From the NCBI GenBank assembly GCA_014728225.1, contig WJLX01000089.1:1-41823 (forward strand): a stretch of 41,823 nt of DNA. Direction: 5' to 3'. Shown piece by piece: positions 1 through 8,460 of the stretch (position 1 is the stretch's first letter; every line of letters starts with the position of its first letter). A program made the position numbers and the translations under genes. The DNA is from Candidatus Coatesbacteria bacterium (GTDB taxonomy: Bacteria > RBG-13-66-14). The notes under the pieces were generated by a model. That model was not told where the DNA came from and did no database searches. It worked only from the letters and a program-made list of their open reading frames with translations.

Positions 1-627
1 CCCCCGCGACGCTGCCTGACCACCCGGATAGGCCGCCCGGTTTAGCTGGTCGTTTTCCAACGGTTCCGCGATCCCACCCATGTTCACCGCCCCCATTTCT
101 TTTTCTTGACTTAACCTCCCCCATTGAGCTAACCTACCCTCCGCGCTGGATCCGTGGCGGGCGTCCCCTGCGGCACCCGGATCCGGCCCACCCCAAAGGG
201 GGCTGAGTATGTCGGGGCCGAGTATGTCGGGGCCGAGTATGTCGGGGCCGGGCATGTCGGGGCCGGGCATGTCGGGGCTGAGTCGCCGGGCGGCAGAGAA
301 GCCCCCGGACTGAGCACCAACTCGGTCTAGTAGCGCCGGAGCTGAGTTGTGATCGGGCGGTTGAAACCCCTTGCTTCACCGGCACCTGGCGACGACGCTG
401 ACCAACCCGGCAGACCTCAGCCACACCCCTTTGGAGATAAAGCTCAGGGGCTGATCTAGAGCCCGACGTCGGGGCCTCCTTCGCAACGCCGCACCTCGGA
501 GGTTGACCAGCAGCGGAAACGGCAGCCATGCCGCCCTCCGCCCGCACACCCGCGTCGGATGATCCGGCCCCGCCCGGGGTCGTTTTGTTTACCGCGGCCC
601 ACAGGCGAACACCGACCCTTACTGACG
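1..627. other. Gene-free left end of window
   Basis: I see no credible gene here. Open frames on both strands are short and lack ribosome binding sites. The stretch holds a five-unit 15-bp tandem repeat at 203-277, annotated separately. A weak promoter-like pair, TTGACT near 107 followed 18 bases later by TAACCT, is not convincing because no gene follows it closely. Confidence 0.5.
203..277. repeat. Five tandem 15-bp repeats
   Basis: Five head-to-tail units fit the consensus CYGRGYATGTCGGGG: 203-217, 218-232, 233-247, 248-262 and 263-277. Units 1-3 carry GAGTATG and units 4-5 carry GGGCATG, so two sub-types sit in blocks. A degenerate sixth start, CTGAGTCG, follows. The period is a multiple of three, but no reading frame across it has a plausible start or ribosome binding site, so I treat it as a non-coding minisatellite. 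Confidence 0.85.
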
Positions 628-1101
628 ATGAAAACTACACCGATCCCCTCGGCTCTGTATTGCGCTTTGTGCGCCCTCGTCCTGATCACCGCCTGCGGCG
701 AGGACGCCTACCACGAGGCCGTCAACGAGCTCTACTTCGAGGCCGTCGCCGCCCTCGAGGAGGGTGACCTGGAAACCGTCGAGGGCGTCGCCGCCGAGTT
801 CACCGCGGACTATCCCGCCGAGCCCGCCGGCATCTTCCTCCAGGGTGTCCTCATCTACCAGCGTGAGGGTCTCGAAGCAGCCCTGCCGCTCTTCGACACC
901 TTCGACACCCTGGCCTACGACCGTTTCGTCCGCAACTATCAGGAGCTGGAGAGCGAAGAGCGCTTGACGGCCCTGATCACCAAGGACGCCGCCGTTCGTC
1001 TGGCCAATCTCTGCGTCGAGGAAGGCCAGATGAGCGTCTATCAGCGCTTCAGCATTCTCGCCCACGATATCGAGGCCACCCGCACCCGGCGCGAACGCTG
1101 A
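628..1101 (+). CDS. Predicted lipoprotein, unknown function
   Basis: Encodes 157 residues. It begins [26 protein letters not shown], a short basic N-terminus, a hydrophobic stretch and a lipobox ending LITAC, so signal peptidase II processing and membrane anchoring are predicted. The rest is acidic and alpha-helical, with a pattern like tetratricopeptide-type helices ([20 protein letters not shown], then [20 protein letters not shown]), but I cannot assign a family. The frame is open further upstream to 559; I chose the ATG at 628 because the signal peptide begins there. It lies 41 bases upstream of rpsO on the same strand. Function unknown. Confidence 0.72.
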   Translation: MKTTPIPSALYCALCALVLITACGEDAYHEAVNELYFEAVAALEEGDLETVEGVAAEFTADYPAEPAGIFLQGVLIYQREGLEAALPLFDTFDTLAYDRFVRNYQELESEERLTALITKDAAVRLANLCVEEGQMSVYQRFSILAHDIEATRTRRER

Positions 1102-1142
1102 GTCCGGCCTCCAACCCTTTACCATCCGTCCGGGAGGAGAAG

Positions 1143-1412
1143 ATGCCCCTCGCCAAGGAACGCAAGCAGGAGATCATCGCCAAGTTTGGTCAGGACGCCG
1201 ACGACACCGGCTCCACCGAGGTTCAGGTCGCCCTGCTGACCGCCCGCATCAAGGACCTGACCGAGCACTTCCGCACCCACACCAAGGACCACCACGGCCG
1301 CCGCGGCCTGCTCAAGCTCGTTTCCAAGCGCCGTCGGCTGCTCAAGTATCTCAAGAACAACGACGAGGAGCGTTACAAGAAGCTCATCGCCGAACTAGGC
1401 TTGCGCAAGTAG
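1143..1412 (+). CDS. rpsO: 30S ribosomal protein S15
   Basis: The 89-residue product has the family's usual length. It binds 16S rRNA helices near the S6:S18 site and nucleates assembly of the small-subunit platform. The diagnostic S15 pattern is clear: a [15 protein letters not shown] segment, then [29 protein letters not shown], with the conserved His-Asp-His-His and Arg-Arg-Leu-Leu positions. A strong ribosome binding site, GGGAGGAG, precedes the ATG. It is followed by pnp on the same strand after a 100-base gap containing two GC-rich hairpins. This rpsO-pnp order is widely conserved in bacteria and implies co-transcription. Confidence 0.97.
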   Translation: MPLAKERKQEIIAKFGQDADDTGSTEVQVALLTARIKDLTEHFRTHTKDHHGRRGLLKLVSKRRRLLKYLKNNDEERYKKLIAELGLRK

Positions 1413-1432
1413 CACGACAAGCAAAGCCAAGA

Positions 1433-1471
1433 GGGCGCCCGACAGGCGCCCCGGGGGCGCGTTCGCGCCCC
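1433..1471 (+). promoter_or_regulatory. Two hairpins between rpsO and pnp
   Basis: Two adjacent dyads lie in the rpsO-pnp gap: GGGCGCC (1433-1439) with GGCGCCC (1445-1451), and GGGGCGC (1454-1460) with GCGCCCC (1465-1471). No T-run follows, so they do not look like an efficient intrinsic terminator. In Escherichia coli the pnp leader folds into an RNase III-cleaved stem used for PNPase autoregulation. A comparable processing or attenuation role here is inference from position only. Confidence 0.5.
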
Positions 1472-1512
1472 GCCATCAAAAGAGAACGAGACAGAGAAAG
1501 AGAGACGCATAC

Positions 1513-3699
1513 ATGATCGTCCGCAAAGAAATCCCGGTCGGCAAGGAGAACCTGATCCTGGAGACCGGCAAGATCGCCAAGCAGGCCGACGGAGCCGTGA
1601 TGGCTTCCTACGGCGACACCTACGTCCTGTCCACGGCCTGCATCGACGACCGCGAGAAACCCGACCTGGGCTTCGTGCCCCTCGTCGTCGATTACCGCGA
1701 GCGGCGCAGCGCCGCCGGCAAGATCCCCGGCGGGTTCTTCAAGCGCGAGGGCCGACCCGGCACCACCGAGGTCCTCAACAGCCGCATGATCGACCGCTCC
1801 GTCCGTCCCCAGTTGCCCAAGAACCTCAACCGCGAGGTCCAGCTCATCGGCACCGCCTTCTCGGCGGACCCCAACCAGGAAGCCAACGTGGTGGCCATGA
1901 ACGGCGCCTTCGCCGCCCTGGCCCTCTCCAACATCCCCCACGAGCACATCCTCGGCGCCGTCCGCCTCGGCTACATCGACGACGAATTCATCTTCAACCC
2001 CACCGAGGAAGAGATGGAGGAGTCCCTCCTCGATCTCGTCGTCAGCGGCTGCTCCGAGGCCCTGGTGATGGTCGAGGGCCACGCCCGCGAGTTCCCCGAA
2101 GATAAACTCGTCGAGGGTCTCAATCAGGCCCATGAGTGCATCGTTCGCATCGTCGGCGGCATCCGCGAGATGGTCGAGACCCTCGGCAAACCCAAACTGG
2201 TCTTCCCGGCCCCTGAGATCGACGAAGATTTCCGGACCACGGTCCTCGAACTCCTCGGCGATAAGATGGAACGGGCCGTCCTCGACCACAAGGACAAACT
2301 CGAGCGCCACGACGCCATCTGCGCCGTCACCGAAGAGGTGCGCGACGAGCTGGCCGAGAAACTGGAGGGCGACGAGGAACTCGAGAGCAAACTCAAGCTG
2401 GCCAAGAACCTGTGTCGCGAGGCCGAGCGCGGGGTCATCCGCCGCACCATCGCCGAAAAGAAGACCCGCATCGACGGCCGCGGATTGAACGAAGTCCGGC
2501 CGATTAGCATCGAAGCCCCCGTGCTGCCCCGGACCCACGGCTCTGTGCTGTTCACCCGCGGCGAAACCCAGGCCCTGGTCACCGTCACCCTGGGGACCCC
2601 CTCCGACGAGCAGAAGATCGAGGAGCTGACCGGCGAGTACTGGTCCAGCTTCATGCTCCACTACAACTTCCTGCCCTACTCCGTCGGCGAGGTCCGCTTC
2701 CTGCGCGGTCCCGGACGGCGCGAGATCGGCCACGGCATGCTGGCCAAGCGCGCCCTCAAGTCCGTCATCCCCGCCAAAGAGGACTTCCCCTACACCATCC
2801 GCGTCCTCTCCGACATCACCGAATCCAACGGCTCATCGTCGATGGCCACCGTCTGCGGCGGCTCCCTGGCGATGATGGACGCCGGCGTGCCGCTCAAGGC
2901 CCCCGTGGCCGGCGTGGCCATGGGGCTGGTCAAGGACGGCGACGACTTCAACGTCCTGACCGACATCCTCGGCGACGAGGACCACGTCGGCGATATGGAC
3001 TTCAAGATCGCCGGCACCAGCGAGGGCGTCACCGCCGTCCAGATGGACATCAAGCTCGACGCCCTGCCCGCCGAGGTGCTCACCAAAGCCCTCTCTCAGG
3101 CCCGCGAGGCCCGGCTGCACATCCTGGAAAAGATGAACGAAGTCCTCGCCGCCCAGCGCGAGGAGCTCAGCCCCTTCGCCCCGCGTATCCACACCCTGAC
3201 CATCCCCAAGGACAAGATACGCGACCTGATCGGCCCCGGGGGCAAGGTCATCCGCGCCATCACCGAGGAGACCGGAGCCTCCATCGACATCGAGGACGAC
3301 GGCACCGTCCTCGTCGCCAGCCCCGACCTGGAAACCATCGAGGCCGCCCTGACGCGCATCAACGCCATCGTCAAGGACCCCGAGCCCGGCGAAATCTACG
3401 ACGGTAAGGTCACCCGGCTGATGAACTTCGGCGCCTTCGTCGAGATCCTCCCCGGCAAGGAAGGCCTCGTCCACATCTCCGAGCTCGACTGGGGCCACAC
3501 CGACAAGGTCGAGGACGTCTGCAAGGTCGGCGACGAGATGAAGGTCATGGTCAAGGAGATCGACAGCCAGGGCCGGCTCAACCTGACCCGCAAGCAGCTC
3601 CTCGACAAGCCCGAAGGCTACGACGAGAGCAAGGAAAAAAGTCGCGGCGACAACCGCCGCGGCGGTAGCGGCGGCGGTGGTCGACGCCGGCGACGCTAG
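1513..3699 (+). CDS. pnp: Polynucleotide phosphorylase
   Basis: The product is 728 residues, normal for the family. PNPase degrades RNA 3' to 5' using phosphate, acts in mRNA decay, and can run in reverse as a tailing enzyme. Domains in order are RNase PH-like domain 1 (about 10-215; [20 protein letters not shown] is typical), an alpha-helical linker, RNase PH-like domain 2 (about 310-540; [19 protein letters not shown] and the catalytic-region [15 protein letters not shown]), a KH domain with a GPGGKVI loop (about 558-605), and an S1 domain (about 625-690; [18 protein letters not shown]). The tail is rich in glycine and arginine. The ribosome binding site is weak (GAGAG). It follows rpsO. 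Confidence 0.97.
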   Translation: MIVRKEIPVGKENLILETGKIAKQADGAVMASYGDTYVLSTACIDDREKPDLGFVPLVVDYRERRSAAGKIPGGFFKREGRPGTTEVLNSRMIDRSVRPQLPKNLNREVQLIGTAFSADPNQEANVVAMNGAFAALALSNIPHEHILGAVRLGYIDDEFIFNPTEEEMEESLLDLVVSGCSEALVMVEGHAREFPEDKLVEGLNQAHECIVRIVGGIREMVETLGKPKLVFPAPEIDEDFRTTVLELLGDKMERAVLDHKDKLERHDAICAVTEEVRDELAEKLEGDEELESKLKLAKNLCREAERGVIRRTIAEKKTRIDGRGLNEVRPISIEAPVLPRTHGSVLFTRGETQALVTVTLGTPSDEQKIEELTGEYWSSFMLHYNFLPYSVGEVRFLRGPGRREIGHGMLAKRALKSVIPAKEDFPYTIRVLSDITESNGSSSMATVCGGSLAMMDAGVPLKAPVAGVAMGLVKDGDDFNVLTDILGDEDHVGDMDFKIAGTSEGVTAVQMDIKLDALPAEVLTKALSQAREARLHILEKMNEVLAAQREELSPFAPRIHTLTIPKDKIRDLIGPGGKVIRAITEETGASIDIEDDGTVLVASPDLETIEAALTRINAIVKDPEPGEIYDGKVTRLMNFGAFVEILPGKEGLVHISELDWGHTDKVEDVCKVGDEMKVMVKEIDSQGRLNLTRKQLLDKPEGYDESKEKSRGDNRRGGSGGGGRRRRR

Positions 3700-3710
3700 A
3701 AGGGATTTTG

Positions 3711-4223
3711 ATGATGAAACACCTGTCAAGCCTCACCCTCGCCGTCCTCTGCGCCCTGCTGCTGGTCGCCGCCTGCGAGGAAGAAGCCGAAACCACCGAC
3801 GAGGGAGAAACCTACTCCCTCGTCGAACCCACCCTCGACAAGGAAGCCTATCAGCTTGGCGACCTGCTCAACCTGTCCTACGAAGTCGCCAACCCCACCC
3901 TCGATCCCGACACCGGCGAGTACGATGTCTACGTCAACCTCGACGTCACCCGGGACGGCGAGCCCTACGACGCCTACCCGCAGATCGAACACGTCAGCGA
4001 CGCCGAGCTGCCCCTCAAGCTCAACCACGCCATCGAACTCAACCCCGACGTCTACCTCCCAGGCGACTACGACCTGAAGCTGATGGTCACCAACCGGGTC
4101 CAGGACCAAAACGAAACCCTGGAACAGGACCTGAGCTTCACCATCGAGGGTCCCCCACAACCGCCCACACCCACCGAAGGCCCCGGTTCCAACGACGTGG
4201 AATCCGAGACCGCAACCCACTAA
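3711..4223 (+). CDS. Predicted lipoprotein, BsuPI-like fold possible
   Basis: About 170 residues. It starts MMKHLSSLTLAVLCALLLV and has a lipobox ending VAAC followed by acidic residues, so it should be a lipid-anchored envelope protein. The mature part (LVEPTLDKEAYQLGDLLNLSYEVAN, then VYVNLDVTRDGEPYDAYPQ) reads as a beta-sandwich of about 110 residues with a short Pro/Thr-rich tail. This resembles extracellular Ig-like modules, but I cannot name a family. The start is one of TTG 3708, ATG 3711 or ATG 3714; 3711 is best spaced from AAGGGA just upstream. It begins 11 bases after the pnp stop, suggesting read-through transcription from pnp. Confidence 0.7.
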   Translation: MMKHLSSLTLAVLCALLLVAACEEEAETTDEGETYSLVEPTLDKEAYQLGDLLNLSYEVANPTLDPDTGEYDVYVNLDVTRDGEPYDAYPQIEHVSDAELPLKLNHAIELNPDVYLPGDYDLKLMVTNRVQDQNETLEQDLSFTIEGPPQPPTPTEGPGSNDVESETATH

Positions 4224-4227
4224 CACC

Positions 4228-4256
4228 TTGACAAAACCCCCCTTCCGTGCTACCTT
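4228..4256 (+). promoter_or_regulatory. Promoter of tRNA-fMet
   Basis: A perfect -35 TTGACA (4228-4233), a 17-base spacer and a -10 TACCTT (4251-4256) lie 13 bases before the first base of the tRNA. This is the clearest housekeeping-type promoter in the window. The start of transcription would fall near 4263, leaving a short leader for RNase P to remove. Confidence 0.8.
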
Positions 4257-4269
4257 TTCCTCACGCCAT

Positions 4270-4346
<77 letters not shown>

Positions 4347-4371
4347 AGGGGGGCTGGTATTAGCCCCCCTT
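4347..4371 (+). terminator. Terminator-like hairpin after tRNA-fMet
   Basis: AGGGGGGCT pairs with AGCCCCCCT around a six-base loop (GGTATT), immediately after the encoded CCA. Only TTCC follows, so the T-run is poor, but the stem is very stable and well placed to end the tRNA transcript. A similar GGCTGGTATTAGCC core recurs at 4402-4416. Confidence 0.6.
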
Positions 4372-4413
4372 CCTACTACAGTTTAGCTTTAAACAAAGGG
4401 AGGCTGGTATTAG

Positions 4414-4487
4414 CCCCCCGCCGCCACTGAAGGGTATTCCCGGCGGACCGCAGGGGATTCATCCCCCGGGTCCGCCCCAGGTGAACC
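4414..4487. repeat. 74-bp direct repeat, copy 1
   Basis: This segment matches 4566-4639 over 74 bases with one visible difference (GGGGATTCAT here, GGGGCTTCAT there). It contains internal dyads such as CCCCGGGTCCGCCCC-type GC blocks but no open frame. The two copies are 78 bases apart in direct orientation, between tRNA-fMet and the RlmJ-like gene. Confidence 0.9.
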
Positions 4488-4565
4488 AGAACCGCTCTCC
4501 CTCCCGGCCCGGATAACAAAGCCCGGATAACAAAGAGGTTGCTTACACGTAGGGCGGGGGCTCCG

Positions 4566-4639
4566 CCCCCCGCCGCCACTGAAGGGTATTCCCGGCGGAC
4601 CGCAGGGGCTTCATCCCCCGGGTCCGCCCCAGGTGAACC
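4566..4639. repeat. 74-bp direct repeat, copy 2
   Basis: Second copy of the repeat at 4414-4487. It is preceded by a GGGGGCTCCGCCCCC hairpin and ends 10 bases from the stop codon of the converging RlmJ-like gene, so it may also serve as that gene's transcription end. It could equally be the scar of a mobile insertion; the sequence shows no transposase. Confidence 0.9.
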
Positions 4640-4649
4640 GGCGGCTCAC

Positions 4650-5471
4650 CTATCTCTCACAGAACTCGACTCGCTCCCGGCTGTAGGTGGGCACTTGCAC
4701 TCGGGCAAAAGCCAGCCTCAGCGTCTCGGCGACGGCATCCGCGCCCCGCGCCAGAGAGCGACAGCGTACATTGAAGGAATAGGGTGTGATGCTTTTCTCG
4801 GGCAGGTAGAGCATCTCGACGAAGCTCTTCCGCTCGCCCTTGATACCGCTGTTGGAGATTGGGGGCACAAGGCATCCAGCCACAGGGCGCTTCCCGCCAA
4901 GCTCTCTCAGTCGTGCGGCGTACAGCGCAGCGGTTGAATTGTCGGGGTATTTATTCAGGATAAAGAGCAGAACGGCTCTTGGCCAAGTGGCTAGATCAGA
5001 CCAGAAAGCATCCGGCCTTTCTCCTTGCCTTTCTCCTTGTAAAACTCCAAGTAGATTATAGGGGTCCAACAGAAGCAGTTGGGGTGGGGGCTGTTGTGTT
5101 GGTATCCCTGCAAGCGCTCTGTAGCCATCGTTGTCTATGGGAGTCACGATTGTATAGCCGGCTTGTTGTAATGCGTCGCGCTTGTTGGCATCCTCATCGA
5201 AGCAATGAATGCTGGATTTCGGTATGAGGCGTTCGGCTAGACCCGTGCTCCCCAGATACCGGCCCCGAGACAACGCATCGGATTGCGCCTCCCGCAGAAG
5301 CAGATCGGCGGGCGCCGCCAGTAATCGTTCTCCGACCGCTTGCGCAGCCTCGTACTCAGGTTGACCCGCGAAGGGATCGTAGAAACAGCCGCCTCGCGGC
5401 AGCCAATCCAGACAGCGCAGCAGCCATTCGTGCTTGATCAGATCCCCGACGTTACCAGCATCATATCGCAT
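4650..5471 (-). CDS. RlmJ-like class I SAM methyltransferase
   Basis: Encodes 273 residues. The N-terminus MRYDAGNVGDLIKHEWLL resembles the HAGN-ADVLKH start of RlmJ, the 23S rRNA A2030 N6-methyltransferase. A Rossmann-type segment (FYDPFAG) and a strand with acidic end (IHCFDEDANKRDAL) follow. A second motif, LLLLDPYNLLG, sits where RlmJ has a DPPY catalytic motif; here it reads DPYN, so catalysis on adenine is uncertain. The TcmP family also has a DPYG-like motif and is an alternative. The start at 5471 is chosen because AAAGGGG precedes it; an in-frame ATG at 5486 has no such site. Base composition is less G+C-rich than its neighbours, suggesting acquisition. A palindrome lies upstream. 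Confidence 0.6.
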   Translation of the reverse strand: MRYDAGNVGDLIKHEWLLRCLDWLPRGGCFYDPFAGQPEYEAAQAVGERLLAAPADLLLREAQSDALSRGRYLGSTGLAERLIPKSSIHCFDEDANKRDALQQAGYTIVTPIDNDGYRALAGIPTQQPPPQLLLLDPYNLLGVLQGERQGERPDAFWSDLATWPRAVLLFILNKYPDNSTAALYAARLRELGGKRPVAGCLVPPISNSGIKGERKSFVEMLYLPEKSITPYSFNVRCRSLARGADAVAETLRLAFARVQVPTYSRERVEFCER

Positions 5472-5516
5472 CGGATCCCCTTTCATATGAGGTGTTTTTA
5501 TTATCAGATATCCTAC

Positions 5517-5531
5517 TGACGCATTGCGTCA
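5517..5531. promoter_or_regulatory. 15-bp palindrome upstream of RlmJ-like gene
   Basis: TGACGCA-T-TGCGTCA is a perfect 7-1-7 dyad, 46 bases upstream of the chosen minus-strand start. On the minus strand a TTGACG overlaps the dyad and TATCTG lies 16 bases on, a plausible promoter. A dimeric repressor binding here would cover the -35 region. The regulator is unknown. Confidence 0.45.
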
Positions 5532-5875
5532 ATGCTTGCCGGAAAGGAAAAGGCATTATGGAACTTGTTCGGACCAAATCATGGCCGGTATTGAAAGACT
5601 CGCCTAGCGGGTATTCGCTGCCCGGGTGCGTCCGTCTTTGATACCGCTGCATTAATGCACGGTCTTGTTACTTGATAATGAGGCGGTTATGAGTCGAGTA
5701 GCAATCGGATCATCGTTACCTGCAAGCTACCAGGCAAGGTAAGCTATCCACCGAGCGCGCCCCCGGCAGCCGCCGCATTTTAATTGCTGATAAGTGCAGG
5801 CTTATCAGCTGCTACACCTGTGTTATCAGCGGAATACAATCACAACCTGGTCCGAGCAGGGTAGGCGATCCCAAG
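5532..5875. other. Intergenic stretch with TTATCAGC dyad
   Basis: No gene is apparent. Base composition is more balanced than in the flanking housekeeping genes. A perfect dyad GCTGATAAG (5786-5794) and CTTATCAGC (5801-5809), with a six-base loop, is followed by a third half-site TTATCAGC at 5823-5830. This could be a regulator site or a remnant of something mobile. Confidence 0.45.
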
Positions 5876-5919
5876 GAAAAACGGGGACCGATGGAGTTAC
5901 CCATCTCCCCGCCCCGTTT
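5876..5919 (-). terminator. Terminator of the hslV-amidase operon
   Basis: Read on the minus strand, AAACGGGG (5919-5912) pairs with CCCCGTTT (5886-5879) and the stem runs straight into TTTTTCC. An inner GATGG/CCATC pairing extends the hairpin. It lies 27 bases past the amidase stop codon. Confidence 0.65.
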
Positions 5920-5945
5920 GCTGAAAAGGTTGTTCCAGACCGCCC

Positions 5946-7097
5946 TCACTCCATCAGCCCCCGCTCGTACTCCTCCTTGAACCGCGCTATCCCCCGGTAG
6001 ATGGCGTAAGCGGCCTCGTGCTGGTAGGCGGGGTCGCTGAGCAGGGCCTCCTCGCTCTCGTTGGTCAAGAAGCCTACCTCGACAAGGATCGAGGGCATGC
6101 GGGCCTCGCGCATGACGTGGAAGTTGGCCTGCTTGACGCCGCGGTCGTAGCAGCCCAGGTACTCGAGCATCGATTGCTGGACGCAGGTGGCCAGGCGCTG
6201 GCTCTCTTCGAGGTACTCGTTCTGGATCAGCGAGCCGAGGATCAGGGACAGTTCGTCGCCGGCGGCCTCGGGGGGCAGGTCTGGGTCGAGGGCGAAGTCG
6301 GCGTTCTCGAGCTGGGCCAGGGCGCGGGCCTCCGTGGTCTGGGCCTGGGCCAGGTAGAAGGTCTCGGCGCCGTGGGCGTGGGTGTTGGAGTGGCCGTTGA
6401 GGTGGATGGAGATGAACAGGTCGGCGTCGGCGCGGTTGGCCATCAGCGTGCGGCCGTCCAGGCCGATGGTGCTGTCGGCGGTGCGGGTCAGGATGACCTC
6501 GAGGCCCAGGTGGCGTTCGAGCATCTGGGCCAGGAAGAGGCAGAGCGGCAGGACCTCGTGCTTCTCGACGTGGCGGCCGCTCCAGGAGCCGGTGCCGATG
6601 TGCTCACCGCCGTGGCCGGGATCGACGACGACGCGGCGGATACGCAGGCGCTCGAAGTTGGCGTCGGGGATCAGCTCGGCGGGGTCGGAGCCGTAGACGT
6701 CGCTGAGGGTGAGGCGGAAGGCGTCGCCGTGGCGCTCGGCGCGGTAGCGGTATTCCCCGGGCCAGAGCAGGACGCGCACCTCGTAGCCCGCCCCCCGGCG
6801 CCGGGGGCGCAACAGGAGGCGGTCGACGAAGCCGACGCCGGGGTGGGTGCTCAGGCCGTCGGGGGTGAAGGCCGCCGGCAGCTCGAGGACCAGGGCGCTG
6901 CCGCTCTGCCGCACCACCAGGCCGTCGAGGTTCTCGAGGGTGCCCTCGACGACCGTCGCCGGGCCGTCGTTGAAAACCGCCAGCTCGGGTCCGGCGGCGA
7001 AGACCACTTCGCCCATGATCACCTCGCCGGCGGGTTCGGGGGTTTGCGCGGCGACGACGACGGCGCAGGCCAGCAGGACGACGGGGAGACGACGCAT
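5946..7097 (-). CDS. N-acetylmuramoyl-L-alanine amidase
   Basis: Encodes 383 residues. It cleaves the bond between muramic acid and the peptide stem in peptidoglycan, outside the cytoplasmic membrane. The N-terminus MRRLPVVLLACAVVVAAQTPEP is a signal peptide. Residues about 25-165 form a beta-rich region compatible with an AMIN-type targeting domain. The catalytic Amidase_3 domain follows with its zinc ligands and glutamates visible: VVVDPGHGG (His), HVEKHEVL (Glu), LFISIHLNGH (His) and ILVEVGFLTN (Glu). The start is supported by GGAGG located inside the last codons of hslV, two bases away, so the two genes are translationally coupled. It would act in cell separation or wall turnover. Confidence 0.92.
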   Translation of the reverse strand: MRRLPVVLLACAVVVAAQTPEPAGEVIMGEVVFAAGPELAVFNDGPATVVEGTLENLDGLVVRQSGSALVLELPAAFTPDGLSTHPGVGFVDRLLLRPRRRGAGYEVRVLLWPGEYRYRAERHGDAFRLTLSDVYGSDPAELIPDANFERLRIRRVVVDPGHGGEHIGTGSWSGRHVEKHEVLPLCLFLAQMLERHLGLEVILTRTADSTIGLDGRTLMANRADADLFISIHLNGHSNTHAHGAETFYLAQAQTTEARALAQLENADFALDPDLPPEAAGDELSLILGSLIQNEYLEESQRLATCVQQSMLEYLGCYDRGVKQANFHVMREARMPSILVEVGFLTNESEEALLSDPAYQHEAAYAIYRGIARFKEEYERGLME

Positions 7098-7099
7098 CG

Positions 7100-7639
7100 T
7101 CAGGCCTCCAGCTCCAGCACGGTGATGTGGTCGTTGGTGTAGATGCAGATGTCGGCGGCGATCCGCAGGGACTTTTCCGCCACCGCGACGGCGTCGAGGT
7201 CGGTGTGTTCGAGGAGGGCGCGGGCCGCGGCCCGGGCGTAACCGGCGCCGGAGCCCACCGCCGCCGTCGGGCCATCGGGCTTGATGACCTCGCCGGAGCC
7301 GGAGACGAGGAGGGTCTCCTCACGATCGGCCACCAACAGCAGGGCCTCCAGCCGTCGCAGGTATTTGTCCGTACGCCACTGCTTGGCCAGCTCGAAGGCC
7401 GCCTTGGCCAGGCTGCCCGGATAGTCGGTGATCATGGTCTCGAACTTCTCGAACAGGGTCAAAGCGTCGGCCACGCCGCCGGCGAAACCGGCCAGCACGC
7501 GACCCTTGTTGAGGGTGCGCACCTTGACGGCGCCACCCTTGAGCACGGTGTCGTTGAAGGTCACCTGGCCGTCGCCGGCCAGGGCCACCCGCTCGCCGCG
7601 GCGGACGCACAGTACGGTGGTGGCGCGGAGGTTGTCCAT
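7100..7639 (-). CDS. hslV: ATP-dependent protease peptidase subunit HslV
   Basis: Encodes 179 residues. HslV is the proteolytic dodecamer of the HslUV (ClpYQ) protease in the cytoplasm. The sequence [20 protein letters not shown] matches the mature N-terminus of the family. The first Thr is the nucleophile, here preceded by a six-residue propeptide (MDNLRA), longer than usual. The [15 protein letters not shown] and [16 protein letters not shown] segments and the ICIYTN end are typical. No hslU lies in the window; the downstream partner is a wall amidase instead. GGGGAAAG precedes the start, and a -10-like TAGAAT lies at 7676-7671 on the minus strand without a good -35. Confidence 0.93.
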   Translation of the reverse strand: MDNLRATTVLCVRRGERVALAGDGQVTFNDTVLKGGAVKVRTLNKGRVLAGFAGGVADALTLFEKFETMITDYPGSLAKAAFELAKQWRTDKYLRRLEALLLVADREETLLVSGSGEVIKPDGPTAAVGSGAGYARAAARALLEHTDLDAVAVAEKSLRIAADICIYTNDHITVLELEA

Positions 7640-7790
7640 TCTTTCTTTCCCCGGTTGTCGGTCCCGTCAATTCTACCATAGGCGGTGGGGGGCTTGAGCC
7701 GGCGGGCGTGGATCATCATGGGCCCGCCGCCGCTGGAAGCACGCAGGACGGACAAACTAGCTGACAACCTTAGTTAAGGTAATCCAGTAA

Positions 7791-8460
7791 GGGAACGCTA
7801 GTTTTTTTTAGGGATCACACACGATCATGGACCAATCAGGATGCTGTTGGGGTAATCTAGCATGCCGGGATCGTTTCTTTGGTTGAAGCTGAACGACTCT
7901 TCCCTGATAAAGAGCCTGAAGGTGCGCTTTAAGACGCCGTGGTCGGATATTAGGCGGTGTTTGGCGTAGCCCCGGAAGCTCTCGAGGCCGTTGATATGAT
8001 TCTTTCCGTTGGCGAACTCTTCCTGGTGATTGATCCTCTTGTGATGGAAGCCGTTGAATGAGACAGCTTGTAATAGGCCTTCCAGCCGTCGTAGTAGAAG
8101 CTCGAGCCCAGCTCGGCCTCCCGATCGGCGGCGATACGCTCGCCAATGATACGCTAGTACTTGGCGACCGTACTGGGATGGACGCCGACCCTCTTGGCCT
8201 TCCCGGCTGCGGTTGCTTCAAGCCACAACAGCACGGCGATCAACTCGCGCTGTTCTAAGGCGCTCGCACATCCGCCGCCCGTCACCTAACCTGTTGTGAT
8301 AGCGATAGTTACACTTCGCACACTTGACGTGCCTGTCAGGATTACTCTTTGAGCCGGCGGCCACAGCGCCTCCTTTACTTGTGGCATGAAAGCATCCTGG
8401 TAACTCTCATGACTACAAGACAATCACACATATGACGACCCATGAGCGTTAAGGTATCCC
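7791..8460 (-). mobile_element. Decayed IS1595-type element, copy 1
   Basis: The right boundary is set by comparison with a second copy at 41685. Both begin GGGATACCTTAACGCT (here read from 8460 leftward) and share a leader of about 80 bases and the first 14 codons of a transposase. The left boundary is uncertain; a degenerate GGGAACGCT at 7791-7799 may be the remains of the other inverted end. The transposase is broken, so this copy cannot move by itself. It lies inverted relative to the copy at the right edge of the window. Confidence 0.75.
7825..8364 (-). pseudogene. IS1595-family transposase remnant
   Basis: Reading from a GTG at 8364 behind AAAGGAGG, the frame gives MAAGSKSNPDRHVKCAKCNY, a zinc-ribbon-like start. 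A frameshift follows, then LEQRELIAVLLWLEATAAGK and GVHPSTVAKY (helix-turn-helix-like), an in-frame TAG, and FYYDGWKAYYKL (around the second catalytic Asp). A second frameshift leads into GKNHINGLESFRGYAKHRL, matching the NHI-G-ESFW-YAKRRL block of ISXO2/IS1595 transposases. The total is about 180 codons against 240-330 for the family, so part of the catalytic core is deleted as well. Two frameshifts, one stop and a deletion make it a clear pseudogene. Confidence 0.8.

Noticed and set aside
203-277. CRISPR array
   Set aside because: The units are contiguous with no spacers, and no cas genes are present. The same applies to 37043-37287.
1384-2733. Long minus-strand frame antisense to pnp
   Set aside because: It is opposite a certain pnp gene, has low-complexity composition and no ribosome binding site. 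Similar antisense frames at 19438-21480 (addA) and 34726-36981 (hdrA) are also by-products of high G+C content.
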